Part shown: in pieces, positions 46,901 through 61,900 of the stretch
How positions within the stretch are numbered: position 1 is the first letter of the stretch
Layout: every line of letters starts with the position of its first letter
Source of the DNA: Phoebastria nigripes
Lineage: Eukaryota > Chordata > Aves > Procellariiformes > Diomedeidae
Direction of reading: 5' to 3'
Length of the DNA: 64,000 nucleotides
Assembly (NCBI GenBank): GCA_035582835.1
Contig: JAYKAV010003060.1
Coordinates: 229,727-293,726, forward strand
Position numbers and translations under genes: made by a program
The notes under the pieces: model-generated
Database searches by the model: none
The model's input: only the letters and a program-made list of their open reading frames with translations
Told to the model about the DNA's origin: nothing

Positions 46901-49900
46901 TCATAAACAAATTGTGAAATATAATAAGGGTCTTAAAAAATTGAGATTCTGTATGGGATATTCTGAAGTTCTGGGCCAAAACAGAGGAAAGGAATTCCTC
47001 ATTTGCCCAAAGAAACAGGCAAATCCCTTACCTCCAGCAGGTTAAGGTACTATGCTAGAGAAGGCAATCTGATATTCAGCTTTCTGTGCATGAGGCCATC
47101 AATCTGAAATAAAACACTTACTTAAGAAAATGTGCACAGTCAATTAGTTCAGAAAGTTTTTCTGTCTTCTTGTCCCAGATTTCCACAAAATGGCTGTTTT
47201 TCTTTGCCAAGTAGATGGATTTGTCTATTGCTATTGAAATAATGTTTGCATCGCTGTAAGCGTTATGACAGAACCTAGAAGAGAGAAGAACTCCAATTAG
47301 ATAGACTGAAAATATCTAGTAGAAAAACTTGACTATTATGAGTGGGGTTAGCTTCCCTCTAACTCTTACAGAATCATTCAGCCTTAAAACCAAACTGGGC
47401 CAGGATACAACTGAAAGGGTTTGCTATAATCCTCCTACAGTTTGACATAAATTCTCACAGTAATGGAGTTATGCTGATGATATCCCTGGAGGTGCATCAA
47501 TGCCCAAAACCTATTAATAACTCTTTCCCATCTATCAGCTCAAATCACATATGCTCACATCACAGCAGAGCAAACTCCACCCTTCTCCTGCCACACTTTC
47601 AATGTTTGGAGACACTCGATAGTTCTCACAGGGCCCACAAGACCATAAAGGGTCACTCAACACAAAGATGACTAAGCCTAAAAAGCAGCAGTGAGATTTA
47701 GTTCACCTTGCTCTGCTCTTGTTTCACTTCAGCTGACGGCCTTTTTGACTATTTTCCTCTACATACGAATTTGTCTCTCATGCCAGATCTGTGCCTGCAC
47801 GTATCAAAATATTATTGGCCCTGCAATTTAACAGCATTATCTTATTTCACTGACTCTTCAGTTCATCTTGAAGAACAGCTCAAAATCACAGGTCCCTGAT
47901 AGCAGACACTCAGTAACACTGCTACTTTCCCTAATGTTACTCGTTTTTGACAACTTTATTTTCAAAACCGTATACAGTTTTGCCTCCACAAAGCTCAAAT
48001 TATTCCTGTGACATATTTTGCATCTTGCTATTGAACTGCATTTTACTGAAGTTTTAGTTTCTTGCTTTATATTAACACATTATTTTCCAAAGCAAATTAA
48101 TCTCCCAGAATAATGATCTCTACTAGCGTAAAATCAAACACTGTTTTTCCTGCTCGGGAAAAATACCCCTTAACTTCAGAGCAGGATTTGCCCATGTGAA
48201 AATTATATCAAACACTCCAAAAACTTCAGTCTCTATTTTCTAAATAATGAGAAGTCAGCAATCATATATGATTTAACTATATAGGGCAAAGGTATGCACA
48301 CGTATCATACTGACAAACATGTAAGGACAAATACTATGCTAAGTATGTGTGTATAATTCTAAATAAAGTAAACAGGGCTTGGACAAATGCAATTGGGGGA
48401 GAAAAACTGATCAGTTGCATTTATACATTTTCTGAATAGATACTGACTTCATAAATCCTTTATATAGTAAAAATGCATATCCCCTGTTTAAAAGCAGCAA
48501 TGAATACTTTAAACACTACTCACTGATCTTATTTTAATGCACATTGTATTCTATCTGTATTATGGAAGGGAAAGAATGGAAACAAGAGAACTCAAAGAAC
48601 GGGCTCTAGAACAAGACATTACGTCAAAGTACTGCCAGAATCTTCAATGAAAACAACAAAAGAGCCAAGTAACATAATTTATAAAAAACCTTACAGTTGA
48701 CTTGTCTTCGTTTCAATGAGCTTTTGAACAGAGAAATCACTAGTTAAGGCAATGATCTTTGTTCCACAGCCTCCCCAGATTATTGTTTTTTCAGATAAGT
48801 ATGAGGATTCATTTAAGCATGTCAGTGGTGTGCTAACATCTCCTATAGTTAGTATCTTCAAAGGCGTAGCACCCTTACACTGCAAGAAAAAATACGCTCT
48901 CCATTAGAAACAAGGAGTATACAGACACTCAGAAACTGTTAAAACAAGGCCACACAGCCTGCTGAATTAAATTTACAGCGCCAGATTTTCTGAACCGTTA
49001 TGGTATCTTACCAGAATGTTAGAGACTGAAAAGCACTATAGTTTCATTATAGACGTCCCATAGAAAACAGCCTGCGTGAGCGGAAACAGGACAGAGCTGG
49101 GACTGACACTTTCTGCAATCCCTGGTGCAGAAGAACTGGATGGAAAGTCACATCCATATCTTGGGAGACATCCCACACTGGACCATATTCTAGTTCTGCA
49201 ATGCATTGCAAATCCATAACTGCTCTAAATCGCGTATGTCGGGAGCTAGCCCTCAGGAACCAGCTGATACAAACAGCTCCCAGCATTTCTTTATCTGTTC
49301 TGTGAGCAGAACTCTGACCAGAAAATCTAAACAATATTGTCTTTTTGAAGATATCTATTCTACAAAAATTTAGTGTGAACGAAAAGAAAAAGGAGCTATA
49401 GCAGCAATAAATACAGGTGATTAAACTGTTAGAATATTCTCAATAACAACCATTAATGTCACTCTCCAGTCAGTTTGCCAGGCCTTTCAAAGTCCTATAA
49501 TGAGAAATAATTTCCCCCTCTTAACTCTATTGGTTAAAACAGATATTGTAAAACATGTGAAGTTCCTCTAAGACTGCAGTAGAAAATTATTTTTAGTTTT
49601 AGAAAAGCAATTAAAAAATAAGCTGCATGAAATAAAGCTACTATTGGTAATTGCTTTACATATTACTGATAGTATTTTGTAGAACAGACAGCAAAGAACA
49701 AGTCTACCTTTACTGCTCTGTCTTCAAAAACTGCCAGTCTGCCATCAGCTGTGCCTACCAAGAAGAAATTCTTCTGTTTGCTGAAATAAAATAAAGTAAT
49801 GAATTCTAGAAATGCCTTAATCAGGTAAGAAAAATTTAAATGAGTAGCCTCTGGTATTTCAAGAATTTCATTGAACACTAAAAGCAAATACAACCACCTA

Positions 49901-52900
49901 TGGTCAGGAATGTAGTCTCCAGTTACCCTGGGTGCAAAATTAAGTGAAAGTACACGCAAAATAAGCAGCTGTCTGAACAAAACTGCATGAGTGTATAGAT
50001 GTCATTTTCTGAACATCTCTGTTTAGTTGTATTTTCAAAATGTAACCCAAAATATTTAAAATTCATTTATACCTTTGCTTTGAATGAGAATTACAGTATA
50101 AACAAGTGATGGAATCTGACATTTTCTGCAGACGATGCCTTCTTGTTTCATCTTCTGTGTTAAGTGCCCACAGAGAACCAGACTGGGTTCCTGCTACAAT
50201 CCAGTTTTCTTTCTCAGTAGGAAGGGTCACTAAGGCCAAACTTAAAATTTTACTATCTGCGATATCCTGAGTCAGAAAAAAAAGAAAAACAACCTGGTTA
50301 TGATTTCAGTAAGGGTAAATGCTAGAAAATTGCTGGTAATAAAAATAAAGTGCAGTCCTCTCGGACCCTAGACAGTCCCAAGGCCTAACCTCCTCATTAA
50401 GAAATCTAATTCCCTATTAGCAGAATACATCTTCAACTGTACCATCTATCTTCAAAGTGCTGGGGAGGACCCCTCAAACAGTACACAGGAAAATCTCTAA
50501 GCTGAATGCTGGAAAAAATATTCTCTCCCTCTATTCTAACGAAGGTCTCAAAGCCATCAGAGAATTAAGCAAATGGAACTACACTGCAATATGCGTTCAG
50601 TTTAATTACTAACAATAAAAGTACTGGTCTAATACTTTTTCTCATTTTAGTTTTAGAAAAATAAGCCATATAAGTTATATGAAAGCTACCAATTCAAATG
50701 TATCATGGTCAACAGATGGCAGATGGAAATACAACTTAAACAACTTTGATGATGAGTCACACTCAGTTCTGGCACACATGTTCATCACAGCACATCAAGC
50801 CTCTGTAAAACCTTTTCCCTTTTCTGATGGCACAGGACCGAGATGTACAAAAAACAAATGAAAAGAGCTGGAGGGTATCACCCAAAGTGGCACAAGGAGG
50901 TGGCATCCATGGGAAGAGAGGAATTGTTAAGAGACTAGCTGGATTGTTAGGGGAGGTAGAGATACGAAGGGTTGTATAACTATTACACCTTGTTCTAGCC
51001 TCCGTGCTAGAAATAGCTTCCATCTGAGGGGAAAGGAACCCAGTAGTGTAAAGACATTATTATGAGAAAGTTCAGGCTGGATGGCAGGAAGAGAGGAAAA
51101 AGCAACTGCATTTCTGCTTCATTTCATGGATACAATGATGACTCACTTATGAGCAGTCTTTGTTCTCTCAAAGCTAAGCTTTCCAGAAGTAATATCCTAC
51201 TGTTAAAATACAATTAATTCTTCTGAAATACATCTGGGTGCCAAAAAATCAGAATAAATGGCAACTTTCGCACATACCTCACAAGTATGTCCATCTGTAT
51301 TTAGGTTAACAAATGAAAGTTGTGCTTTTTCTGTGTTCCCATTGCCTATCCAGACTCCTGCCTTCTTGCAGCTTTGATTGGCTGCTACCATGCACTCTGC
51401 TGTGGATGTGCTGGGTATTGAAACATACCTCATCAAACAGATAAGCTCTGCAGAATTCAGGATCTCATAAACCTACAAAGAAAGCCACAGCATGCACATG
51501 GTAATAACAATGGCTTGTACAGTGATAAATAAAGAACAAGCAATGGATAACAATGTTTTATGGAATATGGACATAGTATCTCAGCAGGTCTGCTCATTTG
51601 TATTACCACTATTAATGAGCAGTCTTTGTACACTGAGTACCTTTACGCTGACTCTTAATTTTTCTGCTAAAATTTCAGGAAGTCAATGGGGTTAAGGCAT
51701 GTTTGAAAATTTCACCCATTTCAAAGAGCAATGCGATGTGTGATAACAGACAGTAGGTTTCAGATCCACACCGCTGTTCCTCCTCAAACATGCATGGAAC
51801 AGTGTAGGCTAACTGCACCGATACTATATAACAAAGTCCTTTTTGCATAGCTCTAGTAAAGACCATGAAGTAATCCAAATCCTGTTTCACTACAATCACT
51901 ATACAGCAACACAGGGAAAACCAGCAGGCTAGAATAAATGGTTGGTAGACTTCAATGGAACAGTTTATCCTGGATGGCAAGAGCACACAATATTCCATAG
52001 CTGTTTCAGTTCCACAAAAGAAGCACAGAAAAAAAACTGTGCCTCTTACTAACTTAAATGTCCCATTCTTTTTTATAAAGCACAACAACTTCATGGTATC
52101 ATCTACCACAAAAATACAAATAAATACACTATGTGATACCTGGGAAGATGTTGGTCGTTCCTGAGGGTTTTCCTTCAAACACTTTTTAATTAAATTTTCA
52201 ACTTTAGGCCAGGGGGCACATCCATATTCTTTGACAGGATCTAAAATGTAAAATTAGATAACTACTTAACCGGCCTTTACCATAGTTCAGAAATGAAAGT
52301 TCTGAATAACTTTCTTCTTATTTTAAGAATTCATCTAACTTCTTACAGAGCTGCTCTAAGAAATGTCATACTTTTAGGTAAAATGTCAGCATGAACAGCT
52401 TAGAATTGCTCATCTGCCATTAAATGCTAGAACATGAAATGCTAGAGCTAGAGTCCTTTTCATTAAAAGCAGTTAAAGCAAATGGATTTTGCTTTAACTT
52501 TTTTTTAATGTCCCTATACCTGGGACTGAATCACAGATATGTGTGAGTTGTGTTTTGGCTACTGCTGACCATTCAAGGGCATGTCATTTCAGTCTGTAGT
52601 CTTTTCAATTTTGTGAACATTTTCCTCCACATTTATTCTTCTGTGTTTGGGCAGAGTATATGGAATACAGATGAACTTCCAATAAAATGTATAGCAATTT
52701 AGATAAACAACTCCATATAGTATTTATGAGATATGGAAGTTTAAATTCCCACTCAGTGCTTTGAATATGTATCTTATGACTATAGGTGCTGACCTCTCTA
52801 AGAAAAATCACTCATGAATAATGGTGCCTGTATTGCTTTTCCTTTTAGTTCATCATAATCCACAGCAGATATTCCAGTCCTACATTAGACAGAGGTAACA

Positions 52901-55900
52901 TTAATGATAAATCCTGCAAATGAACATATCCTGTTCAGCAAGTGATAGGCACTGTTTACTTGTGAGCTCAGCCAGCCCCTTTTTTGGTAGAAATATATAA
53001 ATGATGAGCATGTGCACAGATGGAACTGTACTATGTCCAGAAACTAATACTTCTGATTATTTCATAGGGCTCATAATACAGAAAACGGCCAAATGGACAG
53101 CTGCACTCAAGAGATACTTAGTCATCAGTTCTTGGGATGGCCTCTTTGCGGGGGGGGGTTAAACTGTCTGAGCTATGAATTGGACTATTCTCCTTAAGGA
53201 GCAGAAAATGTATCAACTCTCTGTCTCTCCTAATGGAGAAGCCATGCCAGATTAACTGGTACAGTTGCTGCCCTTTCCTAGACGGAGTGACTTTTCAGTC
53301 TTAAAGAGTGTTTCATGAGTATATCCACTATTGCAGGGCAATAAATAAGAATGCCACGCATTAAGCTTGTAGTACTATAAACTTCAACAGGTCTTTACAC
53401 AGAAGTTGCCAAATACTGAGTTACACTGTCCAGCTGAGTACATCGCGTTCAGCCTGACAGCCTGTTTAATCTCCCTTCCAGCAGCCAGCAACTACATATT
53501 GTAATGCAGATGGAATATGAAGAACGTTACGTAGCTGGGCAGGGACTTCACACTCTTGACAAGTTAAAAGGGAATTCCTATTTAAAACCTTTAGGGGTGG
53601 CTGCTCTTTTAAGGTAGTGGCACTTTTTTTTAGTAAGATTTCAAGGGATTTTTTAAAGATTTTAAGATATGCAGCTTCTCAATAATGGGTTTTTTTAACG
53701 TAATGTATCACGATCAAAGAACAGAAGTGGAATTGTGTTTATCTTAGTGCATAATATGCATTATCACAGTAATAAGTAAGGGTCAAGTCCAGACACGGTA
53801 TTAGAAGGTACCTTCAGCAACATCCATTTTAGCTAGGTCTGGATAAAGTCCCAAGTATACAAAACCTCTATTTCTTTATGAAGTGAACCAGCTAGATCCC
53901 TTGAAATTGCAACGAAATTATAACCAACGTGATGTTAAATAGATGCTTATTTCTTACTATTTCAAGACTGTGTGAAATTAGGAGAAGCTTCTAAAAATTG
54001 CTATTATTTAGTCTCCTCCTCTGATCACTGTCAGATACAACATAAAATATGAGAGGTGTTATTTTTGGAGGAGGCAGGGCAAATGTCCGCTTTCATGTTA
54101 AAACTTTAACAAGGCATACCTGGTAACTTTCCTTGTATTGCTAATTCATCAAATTCATTTGGAAACTTCAAGCCTTCCATTATTCTACCTCCTCCTGTTA
54201 AAATGTCATAAAGCAGCAAGCCAAATGAATAAACATCAGCTTGCTGATTGTAAATAACATTTCCTCTGGCAACCTCCGGTGCTCGAAATCCTGCAAATAA
54301 ATCATTCATTAATAGTTATGATTCATACCAAGCCGAAGCCATCTTTATCCTTTTAAGAGCAAACACTTACTGATGAAAATGTCACAGGAAGTAAACCAAA
54401 AATGGCACACTATTTCTGGACTGGCAATAGTTTGCATGTGGCAAACCTCCAAAAATATCAGCAATCAGTATAAAGGAAGGGGACAGTACATCAGTTACAG
54501 AGCTCCTGCACCATTACACATAAAAGAATTCCTTTAGCAATGAATACTGAAAATGAAGGGCAAGTCTGCAGTCTTTACTGAAGGCCTAACATTTAACACT
54601 TGAAGTCACACTCTCATGCACAATTTCCAAGACCTAAAGGCGTTGAATTCAAAGTTGTTGAATTGTTCAGTACTTTAAAATGGATGCTAATATGTTCTCT
54701 CTAAAGTCAGGGAACAGTGCAGGTATTTATTGCCTTTAAAAAACAATTAAGACCTACCTATGCATTACTGAAAATTAAAACAACAAATAATTTTAGCAAT
54801 ATAATTTCAATATCACAATAACCATACTAAAACAAGACAGCAAAAAATCATAATGAATGCATGTAATTTAATTTGTTCTCTTTCTAAACCTTTAGTATGC
54901 TCCTTGATTCTTCTAAAAGGAGTTAAAACGTGAATAGGAAGAAAGGCCAAGAGGCATAAATCTGGCATCACAACTTGTAATACAATTAGGACTACATTTA
55001 ATGATTTTGACTAGAGTATAGATTTGAGTTACTTCTTACAGAGTAAATAAAAAATGTATTAGCTATTTTTTGACATAATGCACTGTCACACAAAGCATTT
55101 TTCCATACCTGGTGTGCCTTCAGAGGTTTTTATTCCCATTCGGCAGCAATACTGGGCAATGCCATAGTCAGCTATTTTTGCAATAACAGCTGAATTGGGA
55201 TATAGGGTAAAGAGCAACACATTGTGAGGCTTCAAATCACGGTAGATGATCATTGCTGAATGTAGGTACCTGTTAATCAAAAAAGTATTTCTTGAAAGTA
55301 TTCATAATTCAGGGATGCACCTATACACACACTGAATGCATTATTCCCACAACAGTAAATTGTGCTTTCAAATGTTACATATTGTGTTGAAAAATGTCAG
55401 ACATCACCAACGTGACACTGCCTTACTGAATATTGACTTTAGAATTGTTCTGAAATACTATTTACTGGCACATACACATTACAGTATTTTAGTACCAAGT
55501 CTTATCTGAAGTGTCACTGTCAGTTTGAAAACTGAATCTTAGCAGTTTAAGCTTCATTGGTCCCTGAGCTCCTTTGCAGGTTTTGTAATTTTACAGTCAT
55601 GCTTCAATAGCTCCTGAGGACATTCATGGACTTTCAGAACTTTAAAAATGCACTAAATTAATTTGACATTTCAATAAGAAATCAACAGCCACATAGAAAT
55701 TCCACCCAGAGCTCTCGCTATTTCTCTACTTATATGAGTGCCACTTGTTAGCAGAAAAAAACAGGTAACAAAAGTTTGTGTTATATATCAGCTAATCAAT
55801 CATAAAAATACAAGCATTTGTCTGACCCACGGAATATTCTGCTTGAGATATAAGAAAATATAAGCTTTTCATCTGCAGTATATCCTACTTGCAGCTGTAT

Positions 55901-58900
55901 CCTATTTTTACAGAAATGCAGAAGTCACATTTACCTTAAGCCATCAGCTACATGTAGAGCTATCCTGTGCTGAAGTGTTCTAGTTAAACTTGCATTGTCT
56001 TGTTGAAGCAAACGATCGAGAGATCCTTTGAGGGCTAATTCCATCACCAGCATCCGGGGACGGATTGCAGCAGCCAGCAGAGACACTAAACTGGGGTGAT
56101 GGAGGTGACAAAGCACTGCAAGCTCCTGTAAATTGTAAAATCACATGAAATACTGCAAACAGCATAACCTCTGTAGCTCTGAAGTAAACTCAGAAATGTT
56201 TTGGAGTGAAGTCTTGCACTTTACTTAAGCTTTTTAAGCTCTTCACTAGGGTTGGTATTCCAAGAGCAGCACTACAGAAAAAAAGGCAGTATTTCTTACT
56301 TGTCTTAGGAGCCTGAGGGAAGTATGTTTATTGAAAATCTTTACGGCAACCTCTTCTCCACCATAGGATGCACGGTACACAGATCCAAACCCTCCATCAC
56401 CTTTTCAAAGATCAAATTGAAAAGAATATTAAAAACAAAGGGATATCAACCATTTCTCAAAAAAATAGCTAAAAGCATCCAATTTTAAAATGTGTGGATC
56501 ATCTACTGTGTTAAGCTTCATGATCAGTAATCTAAACACATAAAAAACAGTGTCCTAGCATACAAGTTAACGGAAAATTCAAAACTCAATAACCTGAAAT
56601 TCAGAATACCTTAAAAGATACATTTCCACAGAAAAGAAATCTCTAAAATGTTTTCCATATGTTGCAGAACTGACTTCAATAGATTTGTTTACATAAGCTC
56701 TGTAAAAAAACCCTACAAAATAATGCTTACCCAAGAGAAATTCAGGAGCTTCATCAAATTCCAGGTCATCATTGTTCAACATAATATTTCTAGGCAAATC
56801 AGCCAATATCAGATCAGGAGCAATCTGAGCTATTGGAATGGTATGTCTTGGTTGATCTGGATTTACCAAAAGGTCACCTAAGAAAAATAAATGAGACAAT
56901 TGAAAAAAAAAAGGGTAGTCATCATTCAAAAGGCACTGAAAGGTACATGGATCTCTGTGAGTGCATATGATCAATGTACCTAAATCGAAACTCATTTGTG
57001 TGTGTGTATATATATACTCACACACACACATAAACAAACATACATATATATATATATATATAGAACAGAACACTAATTAAGTTTGCCATTCAACTTAATG
57101 TATATTACATGTTTAAGTATTTTCAAGTATTGTGATAGCAACTGTTGCTACGTAACACCACCAAACTAACCAAGAGATTATTTTTCTGTCTATAAAAAGA
57201 AAGAATTCTGTTAGTATGTAGAATGTCATCATGAATATTGCCTTTTAAATTACTGTTGTACGTGGTCCAACCAAAAGATCTAGTATCAGTTTTACTACAT
57301 GCTGGATTCAATTCCATGAGTGAAGTTGCATTACTGGTATCATGACAAAACGATTCTTTTCATTATTGCCATTTATACACGACTATACAGAGTAGCTGCA
57401 ATCTGTCCCATATTCTATACTTATATAGACAGCAATTACATAAAAAAAAACCAAGTTGCTTTTGACTTACACCGTAATTATTTCTTACAGAAATGAAACA
57501 TTTTTAAATAACATGAAGTACCCAAATGTTATAAAGGGGATATTGTATAATATTTATCTACATACAGGAATACCTCTATATACCTCAAATGGCATAAGTA
57601 TATACCTTCTTCAGCTTTTTTAAGTAAGTCATCAAGTAGTATTTTTTGGTATTCTTCACCATCCTGAAAGCTGTACAGAGCCCATTTCTTCAACAGTGTT
57701 TCCCCTTCACCACATACATCTATATCCAGCAAACCTGGAAACCATTCTTCCATAAGAGAATCTATGTGATCCACAACTTGCCCCAAAAGGATGCACCCTT
57801 TAAGAAACCAAAAGAGGGAAATTACAGCCTCAATCTGCTATACTTGTAATTACAAAGCTAAACTGTACATTCCAAAGGCAAAAGCACAACAAACCAAAAT
57901 GCCAAGCTGCAATCAAACTGGAGCAAAAATCAGGCTCAGGAATAATTAACCTTTTCTGCAAGAAGGTGCCGTAATTTTCAAAAAACTGTCTGGGTTGTTG
58001 TCAAATATTGCTGATTCCACTAGACAATAAGCTTCAGGAGACCAATTCAAGTAGATGCCTTGTCTCCAATACATTCTATTAGGACGAAGAGCTCGCTCTA
58101 GAAAATATAAAATTAGATTAAAAATCTGATCTCCAATATGAATGTCATATTTTAAAATATTTGGAATAATTCATGGTACTTTAAATATTTAATTATGATT
58201 GTAGGTTTATGCCTACCCAAATAACAAATAAAATAAAGGCTACGACTTTGCAGACAGAATAGCCCCACAAAAGCTGAGTATATGTCAACTGGTGTTCAGT
58301 TCTATAAGGCATATCCACAAACTAAATATTTAATCAGATGGTAAGTCATGTAGCAAGTGATGCATGTAGGGATTACAGAAATGCTTAGGTACATTCAGGT
58401 TCAAACACAGACTATCTTAGGCAACATATGAAAAAAAAGTCAGTTATTTACATTTTCCCTCTATCACACACTCATGAAATAGCAAGATGAGACTGGAATT
58501 CTGTGCTGAGGAGGAAATCGAATGCCAGGAGAGCAGGCAGTTATAAATCATATTTGTAGAGCATTAGCAATGCATATTTTTCATACTTTACTTGTCACCA
58601 GTATTCATACATCACACATTAAAAAACCAAAGATGAATGAAATTGCAAAGTTCAGTAGATAGATCTCATGTCAAAGCACAGAATTACTGGAAAAAAATTA
58701 AAGACCCCCCCACCCTTCTGATAAAAGCAAAGTTTATAGACTTTCGTAAAGGGAGAATCAATGAACACGAAGAAAAGCAGTTTGTTTTTCTGTGTGGAGA
58801 CATATCCTTTCCTGTATTCTTTGTAGAAGCGAATGGCAATATTGCATAAATACAAGGACTTCCTCAATCTCTAGCATGCGAAGGAGAGAAACAGGCTGCT

Positions 58901-61900
58901 TACAACCTTCACTTTCTTTTGCACACCACTGTAAAGATCAGGCACTATCTGTTCCTGGATATTTCTAAGTTACAAAAATGACCACTGTTCTTTTTCTTAC
59001 ATTTGTGAAGTGGCCAGAAATTAGCTAAAGCAAAACAATGTTGGGGATTAGAGCTTTAACATGCAGGTGTTGGCATTCAAAGCAAACATGCTCACTATTG
59101 AAGATAAAGATTTGTACCTCTTCCTGACAGCATGTAAGGTGATATTTCAAGCAACCTGTTGATCAGCCTGGACCAAAATCCCATAGGAAAGTATGGCATC
59201 TCATAAAGCCTGACAATAATTTCTGAATTTTCACAGTGGGGAAGCTCTATAACAGGTCTGTGATCAGACAAACTGAAAGAGTAAAAATATTAGACAGTAT
59301 TTAATGATGCACTTTAGCCAAACTGATGACATACATTATTTATTATGTAAAATGTATTATTTATTAATGAATGAATGATTCAGGTGATCAGGGAGCAGAG
59401 AGAGAGTGTATATGCTTATTCTGCTTGCTTGTGCCAAAGTGAAGTTCTGCTGTAATTTAAACCCAACAGAACCTCACTAACAATCATTAGATATCAAATG
59501 TAAATGTGAGAAAAACCTGAGACACATATAAGGCAGGTAAGACATTCAGATAAAATCTTCCTATCCCAGGACTTTGAAGAACGCAGAAACTCTAATCAAT
59601 GCAACCATACAACACTCTCTCCATTAAGCAAAATAAGCATTATTAAACACATTAGGGAAGTCTGTAACTGAGGCAGAGAAACTGTGTTACCTGCTTCAGA
59701 TAAAGCAAAAAGACTGCATTCAAATTCATAACACTTTTTTGTCACCACATTTAATAACTAGATTGTTTGGAGGAGATACTGCCTCTGAGTACCTTGACTA
59801 TGGTTCTCACTCCAAGCAAACAGGCTATAGAAATTCATGGTTATCTTTTATATTGCAATAAATATCTGTAATGGTGGCACACCACGATGTAAAGCTAAAT
59901 TATAATCTTCCTGCTGTAGTCTCAAAGCATGGTAACTATAAAAGAAATATTATCTTCATAAAGCATTTTATCATTTATAGATTCCATTTACCCACCAGGT
60001 TAATAAGATGTAAGCTTTATCTGCTACAAGATCAGCTTAACATATCTGTGAAAGCGTTTACTAAAATGTAGTGTACTTAGTATATATCATGCTTTCATAT
60101 ACCAAATTGCTTTGATGAACAGTTAAACTAATTAGCCTGATGGCTAGCCTGATGGGAGGTTTTTATTTTGATCGATCTCTATCACTCTCATTTGTGGGTT
60201 TAGCTCTTTGCTTACCTGCTTGGGATTAGTAGTTGATCCTCTCCTAACGGCAAAGCAATCTGAAACTTTTCCAGAAGCTTAAAGTATTGCGACATGTAGA
60301 TCTTAGGAAACTTGCTCTTCTTTAAAAGGAATTTTTCCACATCTGAACGCTTTACAATTCCCTTAGGATATTTAGAAAAGCCTTCCACTTTCACTGTCAG
60401 AATCTTTCAAAAAAAGTAAAACAATTTCAGGTGTACAGTCATCATTAGATTGCATTTTCCTGACAAACTTTGTTCCTTGAAATATTTGGTAGCCTATCAT
60501 TTAGGGGGAAAAAAATGGACTCCATTTCACAGTGAAACCAAACATTTCCATAATGCTAGCCAGCGAGAAGACAGCAGTGTAAAAATTTAACCTGTCCAAG
60601 CCACTAGTGTGCTACCTTTCTTCAGTAGCTTTCACTGTTCCATATTATATGGAAATTTATTCTACAAGTTAATTTGTGAAAGTGTTCTCTGAAAGGAGCC
60701 TATATACAGTGATTTTTCATATCAGCACTTCACACAAGCATATTGGTACTGACAACATGATCTTCTAGGTCTTTTCTCAGTCCTAATCCCACCATCTTTA
60801 AAGGCTCAAACTTACATTTTTGCCATCCCATTTCCTGCACTGAATGAAAGGTAAAGTTTCAGAGGTTAGGAAATCTGAATATATATAAAAAATTTTGAGA
60901 GTGTTTCTGTATCAACATATCAATGATGGTTTCACTTAAGCAGTCGGTCTGCTACTCTCCTGTCCCAGCATGTGAATCCATATCACTCACTTTCCTCTGC
61001 CATCAGTACCAAGCATACAATGACCATTCTTCCCCCATTCTTACTACTCTAATCCGAAGTTCCAGCTTTCACCTCAGTCTATCACAACATATCACAGGAT
61101 TACCTTGCATCCCTGGAGTTTTTCTATTCTACACATATTTTTGTGTCCCATGTAGTTTAAATGATATTGGACATTACAGTGTAAGAACACAGAACCACTG
61201 AGACAGACAGTTGTCTAGAAAGTAAAGGAAACAGAAAGAGCTAGGTAAACTAATCTGGGCCCTGAGAAAATTCTAGATCATGAAACAGTAAAGAAATGGT
61301 GAAGAAGAATCACTGATAAGTTACAGTGGTTTGAGACAGGTGAAAAATTTCCATGAATGTAGATACAAAAAGTAATCAGAGTCTAACCTGTGCCATGATT
61401 TTACATAGCCACTTAGGATCTACAAAATACAGATCTCTTAGCTGTAGTGCTGGGTCTTGAAAATGAAGAAGTACACCTGCGCAAAGAATATTGGAATTAG
61501 CAATGCATTTCTCAAGCTCCATATTAAGCAAAATAAACACCCCACTCTGGGCTGTTTTTCTTACGTGACTTGACATAAGCAATTTGAATAATAAATACAG
61601 CCACTGAATTTATGTCAATATCTCAGGAGAGTAGAATGCAACCATGGTTTGTTCAGCTTTACCTTTATTTTCAGATGTTTTGTTAGATTTGTAATCTGAC
61701 TTGGTTTTTTGCCAAGCAGCTATGCTCTGTGTGGTTTATTATTTAATCTTACGAAGTCTGCACAGCACTGAGATAAGCTGTTACATATATTCACCTAACC
61801 ACTATTCTATTCAAGCTATTATAGCAACTGCATCTTTCTTCAGAAACTGTGCAAACCAGCAGGTATGATGTTTTCAAGGAGGGGTAAGATATATAAATTG

